Assembly: GCA_963792675.1 (NCBI GenBank)
Contig: CAWBWT010000002.1
Coordinates: forward strand, 1,178,001 to 1,242,000
Origin: JBBROS01 sp963792675
GTDB lineage: Bacteria; Pseudomonadota; Alphaproteobacteria; Acetobacterales; Acetobacteraceae
Direction of reading: 5' to 3'
DNA: 64,000 nucleotides
Shown: positions 47,449 through 56,400 of the stretch, in pieces
Numbering within the stretch: the stretch's first letter is position 1
Layout of the letters: each line of letters starts with the position of its first letter
The notes under the pieces: model-generated
Told to the model about the DNA's origin: nothing
Database searches by the model: none
The model's input: only the letters and a program-made list of their open reading frames with translations
Program-made: the position numbers and the translations under genes

Positions 47449-47484
47449 CGGCGCCGCCCGGCTTCGCTTCCGCCGCTTGTTGCG

Positions 47485-48360
47485 TCAGATCTGGACGCCC
47501 ATCGCGCTGTTTATCTGCGCCGTCGCTTGAGGCGGCAGGTTGAGGGCGCCGGCGAGGTCGGCGAGGTAGTCGCGCTCGGCCTGGCTATCGACCTCGATCG
47601 CCATCAGCGACGCGGCATAGATCTCGGCTGCTTCCTGCGGGCTGCGGACGTCGCGGACCAGGGCGTCGAGGTCGATCGGCTTGCGCATCTCGCTTTCGAC
47701 GAAGGCGCGGGCCTCGGCGTCGTGGCCGTGCTCGGATAGCTTGCCCATGATCCGCTGGGTCTCTTGCGCGTCGATCTGGCCGTCCGCCTTGGCGGCCTGG
47801 ATCATGGCGCGCGAGATCAGCAGGGCCCGGCGCTGCGCCTCGGCGTCGGTGGCGGGCATCGCGGCGGAGGCGGAGGTGTAGCCGCCGGTCGTCCCGCCGG
47901 CCGCTTGCTGTGCGCTCCCGCCTTGGCCCTGCAGCGCGCTATAGGCGAGACTGCCGAGCACCGCCATCAGCCCGCCGCCCATGGCGCCGCTGCCGCCGCC
48001 GAGCAGCGCGCCGGCCAGCGCGCCGAGCCCGCCCACGGCGGCGGGGTTGTTGTTGCGGATTTCCTGCTGCGGCGACTGGGCGGCGCGCTGCGCCATCTGC
48101 GCCAACCCGCCGAGGATGCCGCCGAGGCTGTTGGATTGGCCGCCCATGGTTGCCGGGTTACCACCCTGGTTTCCGCCCATCAGGCCGCCGAGCAGGGCGC
48201 CGAGGCCGCCGCCTTGCTGGCCGCCGGCGCCGCCGGGGAAGGCCTGCCCGAACGGGCCACTGTTGGACGCCTGGTTCATCGCCCCGCCGAACCGATCGCC
48301 GGCGGATGGCGCTGTGGTGGACTGCGCCAGGGAGCCTAGAATTTTCATCGCATCGAACAT
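47485..48360 (-). CDS. DUF533/TerB-like protein (YebE type)
   Basis: A 291-residue protein. The first 165 residues are a flexible, Gly/Gln/Asn/Ala-rich region with GGLGALLGGLMGGNQGG-type repeats and a hydrophobic glycine-zipper stretch (GALLGGGSGAMGGGLMAVLG). The C-terminal 120 residues form the helical DUF533 domain related to TerB, including RALLISRAMIQAAKADGQID and the EF-hand-like DGQIDAQE. It may be membrane-associated. The function of DUF533 is not established. The gene is convergent with the FAD subunit gene (36-base gap). Confidence 0.8.
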   Translation of the reverse strand: MFDAMKILGSLAQSTTAPSAGDRFGGAMNQASNSGPFGQAFPGGAGGQQGGGLGALLGGLMGGNQGGNPATMGGQSNSLGGILGGLAQMAQRAAQSPQQEIRNNNPAAVGGLGALAGALLGGGSGAMGGGLMAVLGSLAYSALQGQGGSAQQAAGGTTGGYTSASAAMPATDAEAQRRALLISRAMIQAAKADGQIDAQETQRIMGKLSEHGHDAEARAFVESEMRKPIDLDALVRDVRSPQEAAEIYAASLMAIEVDSQAERDYLADLAGALNLPPQATAQINSAMGVQI

Positions 48361-48527
48361 GAGTGTGCCTCCGGTTAGGTGTGCATCAACAACGCCCGGC
48401 CTTGGGTATGACCTCGCAGGTCACGCTTGGCTCGACTGAGCAAAGCGCAAGCTCATCCGGCCGGGTGCTGCTCCGTCGCGGCTCGCGACCAGCCGGCGGT
48501 TCCGCCGGAGAGTTGACCGTCGCCGGG

Positions 48528-48923
48528 TCAGGGACCGCGGCGCTGGTAGGCGCCGCCATTGTAGGCCGCACCTGGATTGGCGTCGGTGGTGACGGGGGCG
48601 TTGTAGCGTCCGGACGACCCGTTCGACTGGTAGCCGCTGCCGGTGTAGCCGGGCTGGGTCTGCTGTTGCTGGCGCAGGCTGTCCTGTTTCGCTTGCGCGG
48701 CCTTCTGCTTGGCCAGGCGGCGGCCGACGACGCAGCCGCCCACGGCGCCGAGCACGCCATGCCCGGCATAGTGCCCGGCGACGCCGCCGACCACCGCGCC
48801 CTTGATGCAGCCTTTCGCCTCGGCCGGCGCCGGGGTCGCAACGACGAGGCCGGCCGCCAATCCGGCCGTAGCGGCGAACGCGGAACAACGTTGCAGAACT
48901 TTTGTTCGAAGCCTGTTTGTCAT
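48528..48923 (-). CDS. Exported glycine-zipper protein
   Basis: A 131-residue protein with a Sec signal peptide (hydrophobic AFAATAGLAAGLVVATPAPA, cleavage near AEA-K), a glycine-zipper membrane motif (GVAGHYAGHGVLGAVGGCVV) and a polar, Gln/Gly/Asn-rich tail ending YNGGAYQRRGP. Two mature cysteines (KGCIKG and GGCVVG) could pair. Such proteins insert in or bridge the envelope; the function is unknown. Confidence 0.75.
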   Translation of the reverse strand: MTNRLRTKVLQRCSAFAATAGLAAGLVVATPAPAEAKGCIKGAVVGGVAGHYAGHGVLGAVGGCVVGRRLAKQKAAQAKQDSLRQQQQTQPGYTGSGYQSNGSSGRYNAPVTTDANPGAAYNGGAYQRRGP

Positions 48924-49014
48924 GAGTTTACCAATCTTTCATTTCGGTCATTGTGCTGCGGCGGCAAGCGGCCGGGGCGCGCATCTTGCCGCCGCCACGG
49001 TGACTTGGGAACGG

Positions 49015-49764
49015 CTATTCGGCGGCGGCGCCGGAGCGTTCCTCGATGACGATGGTCTCGGCGATCGTGTCCAACTCGTAAAGCATGCGGGACAGGGCGC
49101 CGGCGATCATGGCGCCGGCGACCGGGGCGAGCCAGAACAGCCAGAGCTGCCCGACATACTCGGCGCCGCCGAACAAGGCCGGGCCGGTGGAGCGGGCCGG
49201 GTTTACCGACGTGTTGGTGATCGGGATCGAGATGAGGTGGATCAGCGTCAGCGCCAGCCCGATCGGGATGCCGGCGAAGCCGGTCGCGGCGCCCTTGGAC
49301 GTGGTGCCGATGATGATCGTCAGGAAGAAGAACGTGAGCAGCAGCTCGGCCAGGAAGCAGCTTCCGACCGAGTACTTGCCCGGGCTGAGCGCGCCGTAGC
49401 CGTTGGACGCGAAGCCGGCCGGCACCCAATCCGGCTTGCCCGAGGCGATCAGCCACAGCACGCCGGCGGCGATGACGGCGGCAACCACCTGGACGATGAT
49501 GTAGGGCAGCACGTGCTTGTTGGCGCAGCGACCGGCCGCCCACAACCCGGCCGTGACGGCCGGATTGAAATGACCGCCCGAGATGTGGCCGACGGCATAG
49601 GCCATCGACAGCACCGTCAGGCCGAAGGCGAAGGACACGCCCACGAAGCCGATGCCGAGCTGCGGATACGCGGCCGAGATCACGGCGCTGCCGCAGCCGC
49701 CGAACACCAGCCAGAAGGTGCCGACGAATTCGGCCGTCAAGCGTCGCTGCATGTCGTGTTGCAT
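49015..49764 (-). CDS. aqpZ: Aquaporin Z
   Basis: Inner-membrane water channel of 249 residues with six membrane spans and both NPA loops (GHFNPAVTAG and SVNPARSTGPALF). The second is followed by the arginine of the selectivity filter. The length exceeds E. coli AqpZ by about 18 residues because of a longer C-terminus (LYELDTIAETIVIEERSGAA). ATG 49764 is preceded by GGAG at the right distance. It lies 21 bases after the mechanosensitive channel gene and is probably co-transcribed, giving an osmotic-response pair. Confidence 0.93.
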   Translation of the reverse strand: MQHDMQRRLTAEFVGTFWLVFGGCGSAVISAAYPQLGIGFVGVSFAFGLTVLSMAYAVGHISGGHFNPAVTAGLWAAGRCANKHVLPYIIVQVVAAVIAAGVLWLIASGKPDWVPAGFASNGYGALSPGKYSVGSCFLAELLLTFFFLTIIIGTTSKGAATGFAGIPIGLALTLIHLISIPITNTSVNPARSTGPALFGGAEYVGQLWLFWLAPVAGAMIAGALSRMLYELDTIAETIVIEERSGAAAE

Positions 49765-49785
49765 GATCGATCTCCGTTGTTGGGG

Positions 49786-52032
49786 TCAGGCCGCGGCGTT
49801 CGCCGGCGCAGCGGTTGCGGGAAGCAGAGGCTCGGTCTCGCCGAGCCGCAGCTTGAGGCGGTCGGCCAGGCGCAGCACGCCGAGCATCAAAGCGGTCTTG
49901 TCGGCGCGTTCGTCCGCGGCCGAGCGTACGTCAAGGCAACAGCCGAATTCCACCTCGATCCCATCCGGCGTGATCGAGCCGATACCGACCTGGACCGAGC
50001 CGGGCTGCACATGCGGCACGCCGCGGATCAGCGCCGCGACATCGTTCATGAATGCCGTCAGCGTTTCGGCGCCCGTACCATGCGGCACCAGCAGCTTGGC
50101 GTTGGTCACACGGTGCCGGCGGGTGCCGAGGTTGTTGACCGTGGCGTCGGCCAGCTTGCCGTTCGGCACGAACATGAGGCTGTCGGTGCCGGTGCGGATG
50201 CGGGTGGAGCGGATGCCGACATGCTCGACCGTGCCCTTGGCCTCGCCGGCCTCGATCCAGTCGCCGCGGCGGAAGGGGCGGTCGGCGACCAGGATGCCGG
50301 CGCCGAACACGTTCGACAGCGTCTCCTTCGAGGCGAAGGCGAAGGCCAGGCCGCCGATGCCGAGGCCGGCGATGACGCCCTCGTACGGGATCGACAAGGC
50401 CTGGGCGATGAATACGAAGCCGCCGGCCAGCAGCACCAGCTTGCAGGCGCCGAGCACCAGCGAGACCACGATCTCGTCCAGGGTGCCGGCGCGCGCTTCA
50501 GCCCGGCGCATCGCGCTGGCGCCGAACGTGTCGAGCAGCTTCCAGCCGCCCCACACGGTGGCGACCGCGATGATGACCCCCGTGGCGCCGGTCGAGATCC
50601 GCTTGGCCGCTTCCGGCAGGCCCAGCGCCGACACCGCGACCGAGTAGAGCAGGAAGGCGATGGTCAGGCGCAGCGGCCAGCGGAACTCGCGCTCGGACGC
50701 GACCTGCCGCCCGCCGATCAGCAGGCGCAGCAGGGCGACGACGACCCAGCTCACGACGTAGGCGAGGACGAAGCAGGCCAGCAGCAGGACGACGATGCCC
50801 CCGATCTGCCATAGCTCCAGCGGGCCGACCCGGTCGAACAGGGCGGGCGACGCGGCGCGGACCCAGCGCCGCAACTTCATGTAGGAGGACGGGACGTCGG
50901 ACGCGAAACCGCCATCGACCTCCGGCATGTCCTCGATTGCGGTGTAGAGGTCGCGCGCGCCATGCACGCTGTCGGCGGTGAAGCGCCAGCCGCCGCCCTC
51001 GATCGCCGGCGCAAGCACCAGGTTGCCGGCCGGGTGGCTGAACACGCTGTACGGGACGCGGTCCTGCGGGTCGTCCGAGATCTCCTGCGGCACCACCTTG
51101 CCGATGCGGTCGAGCGACTTGTTCATATAGGCGGCGGCCAGCTCGCCCTCGTAGTCGCGGGTCGCGTCGCTGAAGCCGGACAGGTCGAGCACGTCGAACA
51201 CCTGGGCGCGGCCGCTGCCGCCCCAATCCTCGAACCCTTCGATGAAGCTGCGCATCGCGTCGCGCGCACTCGCCCGGCGCTTGATGTCGCCCGGTGGCGG
51301 CAGACGCCCGCCGGAGCGCGCCAGCAACGCTTCGCGCAGCTTGCCGAGATCCTCGGCCGGCATGGCGACGCGCCACAGCTTGTCGGCGCCACGCACCAAG
51401 CTGAGCGGCAGCACCACGGTGGTGCCGGCCTGTTTCAGCTGCAGGTCGAGCCGATCGCCCGCGGCGCGCCGGCCCGGGATCGCGAACAGCTGGAACGTGG
51501 TCTGGTCCACCAGCTCGAACAGGGCGCGCGCGGCGGCGAGCTTCTGTCCCGGCGCCAGGGTGCCGGCGGCCGCGCCGAAGTCGACCACCGCGGCGGCCTT
51601 GGCCCACTCGTCGGTCTTGCCCGACCGGGCGGCATTACCGGCCATGACGAACGTGCGCAGCGCTTGCCGCGCGCCCGCCTGGTCGAGCGGAACCTCGCGG
51701 CCGGCGGTTTCGACGCGGCCGCCGGTCCACCACTCGCCGGTCTCGAAGCGGCCCATGAAGCTATGGCCGTCCGGGGCGATCACGAAGACGATGTTGCCGG
51801 AGCGGGTTCCCTCGTTCCATTGCCCGTGCAGCTCGCGGCCTTGCACGGTTCCGCTGATCGTCCCGCCATAGGCCGGGTAGGTGCCTGAGACCTTGTCGCC
51901 GTCTTGCTTCAGCTCCATGCGGGCGCCGCCGTCGCGCCAACGGGTGTCCCACTGGCCGGTCCAACTCGGCTCGGCGGCGCCGGCGGCGAGGCTGGTCACC
52001 AAGGTCAGCAGCAGGGCGGCGATCAGGCGCAT
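49786..52032 (-). CDS. Large mechanosensitive channel (MscS family) with periplasmic lipocalin-like domain
   Basis: About 748 residues from ATG 52032, which begins a Sec signal peptide (MRLIAALLLTLVTSLAAGAA). Next come a beta-rich repeat domain (WTGQWDTRWRDGGARMELKQ, then DGHSFMGRFETGEWWTGGR), a long periplasmic region, four membrane segments and the MscS pore and beta domain. The pore helix is GLGIGGLAFAFASKETLSNV and the beta domain includes FRRGDWIEAGEAKGTVEHVG. It should release solutes under membrane tension. The frame stays open 82 codons upstream to ATG 52278, but a signal peptide inside a protein is unlikely, so I chose 52032. Confidence 0.82.
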   Translation of the reverse strand: MRLIAALLLTLVTSLAAGAAEPSWTGQWDTRWRDGGARMELKQDGDKVSGTYPAYGGTISGTVQGRELHGQWNEGTRSGNIVFVIAPDGHSFMGRFETGEWWTGGRVETAGREVPLDQAGARQALRTFVMAGNAARSGKTDEWAKAAAVVDFGAAAGTLAPGQKLAAARALFELVDQTTFQLFAIPGRRAAGDRLDLQLKQAGTTVVLPLSLVRGADKLWRVAMPAEDLGKLREALLARSGGRLPPPGDIKRRASARDAMRSFIEGFEDWGGSGRAQVFDVLDLSGFSDATRDYEGELAAAYMNKSLDRIGKVVPQEISDDPQDRVPYSVFSHPAGNLVLAPAIEGGGWRFTADSVHGARDLYTAIEDMPEVDGGFASDVPSSYMKLRRWVRAASPALFDRVGPLELWQIGGIVVLLLACFVLAYVVSWVVVALLRLLIGGRQVASEREFRWPLRLTIAFLLYSVAVSALGLPEAAKRISTGATGVIIAVATVWGGWKLLDTFGASAMRRAEARAGTLDEIVVSLVLGACKLVLLAGGFVFIAQALSIPYEGVIAGLGIGGLAFAFASKETLSNVFGAGILVADRPFRRGDWIEAGEAKGTVEHVGIRSTRIRTGTDSLMFVPNGKLADATVNNLGTRRHRVTNAKLLVPHGTGAETLTAFMNDVAALIRGVPHVQPGSVQVGIGSITPDGIEVEFGCCLDVRSAADERADKTALMLGVLRLADRLKLRLGETEPLLPATAAPANAAA

Positions 52033-52254
52033 CAGTGCAGTCTCGTTCCGGGTGGGGATGAACTCGTTGTCGTCGAGCAGCAGGCGGGCCCGGCCGATCG
52101 AAACCAGCGCTGCGCGGGTGAGGGCGTCGCGTTGATCGGGGTTGCTGCAGGCGGCGGCCTGCTGCAGGAGGCCCGCGGCCTCGTCGCGCAGGCGCTCGAC
52201 CTCGCGCGCTGCCGCGCTTTCGTCCGTGTCCGCCGGCTTGGTCCTGGACGCCAT
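52033..52254 (-). CDS. Possible small helical protein in frame upstream of the MscS gene
   Basis: The MscS frame is open here and reads as a plausible small soluble protein from ATG 52254 (MASRTKPADTDESAAAREVE, then LRDEAAGLLQQAAACSNPDQ and LVSIGRARLLLDDNEFIPTR). In the next frame a TGA overlaps the MscS ATG (CTGATG), so one surplus base like those elsewhere would make it a separate, translationally coupled gene of about 75 residues. Otherwise it is an N-terminal extension of the channel or untranslated. Confidence 0.35.
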
Positions 52255-52324
52255 GTCGCACCTTAAGCGGCTGGGCATGGCGGGCCTTGTCGCGGCTTGC
52301 GGTTATTTATTGTCGGATTGCGAT

Positions 52325-53203
52325 TTAAATTGTCATGCGGCGGAAGCTGCCGGGCGTCGCCCCGGTCGCCTGCCGGAATGCCTTCGTGAAATGGCTCTGG
52401 TCGGCGAAGCCGGTCGCGGCGGCAATCTCGGCGAGCAAGTCGCGGCCGCCCCGCAGCAACGCCTTGGCCCGCTCGACCCGGCGCTGCACCGTGAAGCGCT
52501 GCGGCCCGGTGCCGACCGCCTGGGTGAAGCTGCGGCTGAAATGCGTGGGGCTGAGACAGGCAACGCCGGCCAGCTCGGCCAGGGTCAGGTCGCGGTCGAG
52601 ATGGGCGTCGATGTATTCGATGACCCGGCGGATGCGCGGAAGCGGCAGGTCGGGCGCCCGCGCCGCCGCGTCCGGCATCCCGAACCGCTGCGCCACCCGC
52701 ATCACCAGCGCCGTCATCAGGCTGTCGGCCAGCAGCCGATCGATTCGGTCGTGGCCGATCTCCTCGACCAGCGTCGTCAGCAGCTGCGCGAGCAGCGGAT
52801 CCGTGAAGGTCAGCTCCGGGCGGTCCTGCAGCGGCAGCGGGACGCCCGGTGCCACGATCCGAAAGAAGTCGGGATCCCAGCACACGTGGGCATAGCGTGA
52901 GTCGGTGCCGACGGTGCGGACTTCGGGCCCGGCCGGGTAGAAGCTGATCCGGTCGCGATTCGGCTCGATCGTCTTCGCCGCGTCCCCCTCGACCTGCAGC
53001 AGCAGCGGCGCGCTCGGGGTGAGGGACAGTACCAGCCGGTGCTGGTCGCTGCGCCAGACGCCTTCGCCGACGCCGCGGTCGTAAACGCCGGCGCCGAACT
53101 TATCCCAGTGCCGCCATGATCGGACCTGGCGTCCGCGCAGGCCGGATGTGCCGTCGTCGCGGCTGGTGCCGTCGGTCGGCGGGCTGTCGGCAAGCGCCGT
53201 CAT
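52325..53203 (-). CDS. AraC-family transcriptional regulator
   Basis: A 292-residue regulator. An N-terminal cupin-like sensor region (RLVLSLTPSAPLLLQVEGDA, then RISFYPAGPEVRTVGTDSRY) precedes two C-terminal helix-turn-helix units of the AraC type: DLTLAELAGVACLSPTHFSR and LLAEIAAATGFADQSHFTKA, with the family ending FRQATGATPGSFRR. It is a single-gene unit; its target is not obvious, although the metallo-hydrolase gene just upstream on the same strand is a candidate. Confidence 0.9.
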   Translation of the reverse strand: MTALADSPPTDGTSRDDGTSGLRGRQVRSWRHWDKFGAGVYDRGVGEGVWRSDQHRLVLSLTPSAPLLLQVEGDAAKTIEPNRDRISFYPAGPEVRTVGTDSRYAHVCWDPDFFRIVAPGVPLPLQDRPELTFTDPLLAQLLTTLVEEIGHDRIDRLLADSLMTALVMRVAQRFGMPDAAARAPDLPLPRIRRVIEYIDAHLDRDLTLAELAGVACLSPTHFSRSFTQAVGTGPQRFTVQRRVERAKALLRGGRDLLAEIAAATGFADQSHFTKAFRQATGATPGSFRRMTI

Positions 53204-53405
53204 TCGAGCCTACTCGCCGCGCCAATCTGGGCGACGGTCCTCGTATCCGAAACGACGGCGGATCTGCTGGGCGTTTGGCGGCGCATCGGCAATCACATCC
53301 CATACCGACGAGATCTGTGAATGTTGTCTTAGCCTACAAGGTGCCGTTCCGATGTGACAAGTTTTTGCCGATCCATGGCCCGGCGTGCCGGCCCTGCCGA
53401 GGCGC

Positions 53406-54207
53406 TTACTGGTAAAACTCCGGCGCGTAGCGGATGGACGCGGCCTGCTTGGCGTCGTGGTTGATCCAGAACTGGGCGTGCCGCTCGGCCACCAGTTCGG
53501 CCACGTGGTTCATCGAGGCGACCGACTGGTCCTTGCTGGTGTTGCCGCCGGGCACCCGGCGGTTGTCGAAGTTGTCGCGGAAATGCGCCACGTCGCCGCT
53601 CAGCAGCACGGCGCCAGTTTGCGGCAGGTCCACCAGCAGCGACTGGTGCCCCGGCGTGTGGCCCGGGGTCGGGATGATCCGCACGCTGCCATCGCCAAAC
53701 ACGTCCCGCTCTCCCGCGAGCGGCTCGACTTTGTGGCCGGCGTCGAACGGCTTGTTGGCCGACCCGAATGCCCAATCGGTACTCGGCCCCTTGGATCAGC
53801 ACGGTTGCGGCCGGGAACAGGTCCACGTTGCCCACGTGGTCGCCATGGGTGTGGGAAATGCCGATGAAGCGGATGTCGGCAGGCTGAACGCCGATCGATG
53901 CGAGTTGTGCAACGAGGCCCTTGCTGCGGCGCCACGGGATCGGTCCGGGCGCCGGTTGCGCCTGGCCGACTAGGCTGTCGGGCACGCCGGTGTCCCACAG
54001 CAGGAAGCCGTTGCGATGGTGCACAAGATAGCAGTTGTCGACGATGTCGAGCGGCTGCCCGACGTTCACGCCGGGCGACCAGCGGGACTGGTCCGGCGCG
54101 CGGGCGGCGCCGCAGTCCAAAACATAGAGCCGATCCACGCCGGACGGCTCGGCCCGGCTCGGGGTCGCGACGGCAACGAGCAGCAGCACTAGGCCATAAC
54201 GCAACAT
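53406..54207 (-). pseudogene. Secreted metallo-beta-lactamase-fold hydrolase (AHL-lactonase-like), frameshift near 53778
   Basis: MBL-fold protein of about 266 residues after correction. A Sec signal peptide is present (MLRYGLVLLLVAVATPSRAE). The zinc motif is SHTHGDHVGN, followed by the third histidine in TPGHTPGHQ, an aspartate in LLSGDVAHFRDN and a late histidine in WINHDAKQA. The frame breaks after IQGAEY at 53778; one base later it reads DWAFGSANKPFDAGHKVEPL and continues through VFGDGSVRIIPTPGHTPGH to the stop at 53406. The domain pattern fits the N-acyl-homoserine-lactonase branch, but many members have other lactone or ester substrates, so quorum quenching is not established. Confidence 0.75.
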
Positions 54208-54284
54208 CGACGGGTTCTCCGGACGAACCCGCCGAGGCTACGCCGCGGCGTCGGTGGCGGGAAGCCGAACTCCGCCGGTCGCGG

Positions 54285-56006
54285 CTACTGCAGCATTTCC
54301 TCGGCGAAACCGATGGCTTGCGTGCTGTCGGCCACCAGCGCGGGCCGTGGGTGGCGGCGAAGGATCGGCGCTGGAACGGGCGTCGGCCGGGGCGGGGCTG
54401 CGGCCACCGGCCCCAGCGCCGCCGCCGCTTCCGCATTGCCCAGGTTGGCTGCCGCGGCGAGCATGGCCCGGCCGTCCTTCTCCTGCCCGACGGCGATCAG
54501 GACTTGGGCGAGCTTGAACAGGCGCGTGCCCTCGTCGCTGGCCGGTTTGACGGGTTTGGGGTGATAAACGGCGGCCGCTTCGACCGCCGGGCGGGGCGGG
54601 GCCACGGTCACCGGACTTGGGAAGGCCGGACTCAACGGAATCGGGTTCGCCGCGGCCGGCTGCTCGCGGGATGATAGCGGCAGCAGGGCGGCGCCGGTGG
54701 CCAGCACCGGCGTGACCGCCGGTCGTGGCTGGGCCGGAGTTGGCGGCGGCATCGCCGCGCTGCGCGCCGCGACCGGCAGCGCGGGGACGAACAGCGTGAG
54801 CGTGGTCGAGCCCGGCGGGGCGGCGGCCTGATGCGGCACGGTGCTCGCATAGACGAATATCGGCGGCTCGGCGGCGGCAGGCGGCGAAGGCTGCGGGACG
54901 GGGGCGACCGGCGCGGCTGCACGAGGCTCGGACGGCTCGACGGAGGCGGACCGGGGCGGCTGCGAGCGGCGGAGGTCCGCCGGATCCTCGGTCGCCGACG
55001 CGGCCGGCGGCGGCTCCGGCTCGGCCATCACCAGCACGGGTTGCGCGGGAGCAACGGGGCGAGCGGGCCGGGCCGGGCCGGACGCGCGCGACGCCCCGCG
55101 CAGCGGGGTCGACGCCGTGCTTTCCAAGCTCGCAAACAACCGCGCGGCCCCGTCGAGCGGCCCGGCGAGCAGCCGCCCGACCTCGGTCGACGCCGCCTTG
55201 GCGTGGCCGGACACATCGAGCGACGGCGTCATGACGAGCACGCCGCCGGCGATGGCCACGCTGGCGCCGGCCTTCAGCACGGTCCGGAACCGGCGTCCGC
55301 GACTGCTCCGCCGGGCACGGGCGACCTCGTGCGGCTCATGCGGCCGGCTGAGCGTGTCCCAGGCCGTCATCGGCCGTGCGGGCTGCGCCGGCTCGCTGTC
55401 GGCGGCGGCGGCCGGGGCCGGTTGCGGCTTCGGGGCCGGCTCGGGTGCGGCCGCAACCACGGCCGGGCGCGGCAGCGGGGCGGCGGCTCGGGCAGGCTCT
55501 GCCGCGGCTGGCTGGGCGACGGGCGTTGGGGCAGCGGGCGTTGGGGCAGCGGGCGTTGCGGCAGCGGGCGTTGGCGGAGCGGGCAGTGGTGTTGCCGGCA
55601 CTTGCGTTGCCGGCATTGGCGTTGCAGGCGGGGTGCCGGCTTGGGGCGCCGGTGTATGCAGGGTTGGGAACAGGATGCTTCGGACCGGCGCCGGAATGGT
55701 CGCCGTCGGCGCCGGAACGGTGGCTGTCGGCGCCGGGGCGGCGGGTGTCAGCGCCGGCGCCGGGTCCGCCAGCGTCAGCATGGCGCGCTCGACGTGCTGT
55801 CCCGAGATGCGGCGCGTGCCCGCAGCGGCGGCAACCTGCCGGGCGGCGCCGAACAGCAAAAACAGTTTGTCGCGGTCGCCGGCGCACGCCTTCTCGAGCA
55901 CCGAAACGGCCTTCACGGTCAAGGCGTCCCGCTCCATGCCGGCCGCTTGGCGGCAACGCTCGAGCAGGGCGCGAACCTCGGGTGGTGTCATGTGCTCTAT
56001 TGGCAT
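54285..56006 (-). CDS. Proline/alanine-rich single-span protein with ExeA-like helical N-terminus
   Basis: A 573-residue protein of unknown function. Residues 8-77 are helical (MTPPEVRALLERCRQAAGME, then LFGAARQVAAAAGTRRISGQ) and resemble the C-terminal lid of ExeA-type AAA ATPases, without the ATPase part. Residues 80-210 are a Pro/Ala/Thr linker partly made of five-residue repeats. A transmembrane helix spans about 244-260 (KAGASVAIAGGVLVMTP). A second proline-rich region follows, and near the end there is a TPR/Sel1-like helix pair (LFKLAQVLIAVGQEKDGRAM, then LAAAANLGNAEAAAAL). The composition suggests a protein spanning the periplasm from an inner-membrane anchor. ATG 56006 or the ATG five codons later could be the start. 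Confidence 0.6.
   Translation of the reverse strand: MPIEHMTPPEVRALLERCRQAAGMERDALTVKAVSVLEKACAGDRDKLFLLFGAARQVAAAAGTRRISGQHVERAMLTLADPAPALTPAAPAPTATVPAPTATIPAPVRSILFPTLHTPAPQAGTPPATPMPATQVPATPLPAPPTPAAATPAAPTPAAPTPVAQPAAAEPARAAAPLPRPAVVAAAPEPAPKPQPAPAAAADSEPAQPARPMTAWDTLSRPHEPHEVARARRSSRGRRFRTVLKAGASVAIAGGVLVMTPSLDVSGHAKAASTEVGRLLAGPLDGAARLFASLESTASTPLRGASRASGPARPARPVAPAQPVLVMAEPEPPPAASATEDPADLRRSQPPRSASVEPSEPRAAAPVAPVPQPSPPAAAEPPIFVYASTVPHQAAAPPGSTTLTLFVPALPVAARSAAMPPPTPAQPRPAVTPVLATGAALLPLSSREQPAAANPIPLSPAFPSPVTVAPPRPAVEAAAVYHPKPVKPASDEGTRLFKLAQVLIAVGQEKDGRAMLAAAANLGNAEAAAALGPVAAAPPRPTPVPAPILRRHPRPALVADSTQAIGFAEEMLQ
55521..55625. repeat. Seven 15-bp tandem repeats inside the proline-rich protein gene
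   Basis: Unit GGGCGTTGGGGCAGC and variants repeat seven times without interruption, encoding five-residue Pro/Ala/Thr repeats on the minus strand. The first two copies are identical, so copy number may vary by slippage without frame change. Confidence 0.75.
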
Positions 56007-56400
56007 GGACTCGACCTCGCCGCCGGGGAAGGGCTTGGTGGCGCCGGTTTTACTTCGCCACCAGGCCGGAAGGACTGAAGCGCACCGAGAAGTTTTCTGC
56101 TCATTCTTTCAAAGAACGAGCATCTAAACTGATCGGGCAAGTTGGGTTTTGTCAGACGATGCCAACGACCTTCAAGCCGGTTGCCTAATCCGATCAGACT
56201 ATGGCCGTCCCGCCATGCCGGCAGACGATGGCCGTCAGACGACAGCCGTCAGAGGAGGGCGGTCAGAGGAGGGGGGCTGCGGTGTGACCGGGCACACAGA
56301 AGCCGGGCCGGCGAAGTCCTACTTCCCCGCCGTGGCCGCCGCCGCGCCGTCCGGGCAAAGGGTCCGGGAAAGCGCGGCGAGGTCCACGGGGGACCATACC
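56007..56400. other. Non-coding gap between divergent genes
   Basis: A 394-base gap. It holds a possible hairpin near 56033-56060 (TGGTGGCG and CGCCACCA), a relatively A+T-rich stretch around 56090-56170 suitable for promoters of the genes on either side, and a 14-bp tandem repeat. The ORF that runs through from 56149 is in frame with the next gene but has no coding character before 56401. Confidence 0.55.
56223..56278. repeat. Four 14-bp tandem repeats
   Basis: Units at 56223, 56237, 56251 and 56265 follow AGACGATGGCCGTC, drifting to AGAGGAGGGCGGTC; a further separated copy begins at 56196. They end about 120 bases before the start of the exported-protein gene. Confidence 0.65.

Noticed and set aside
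53406..54207. Confirmed quorum-quenching lactonase
   Set aside because: Motifs fit the MBL fold, but substrate cannot be deduced, and no LuxI/LuxR genes are in the window.
55521..55625. CRISPR-like array
   Set aside because: The repeat unit is 15 bases with no spacers; it encodes five-residue protein repeats.
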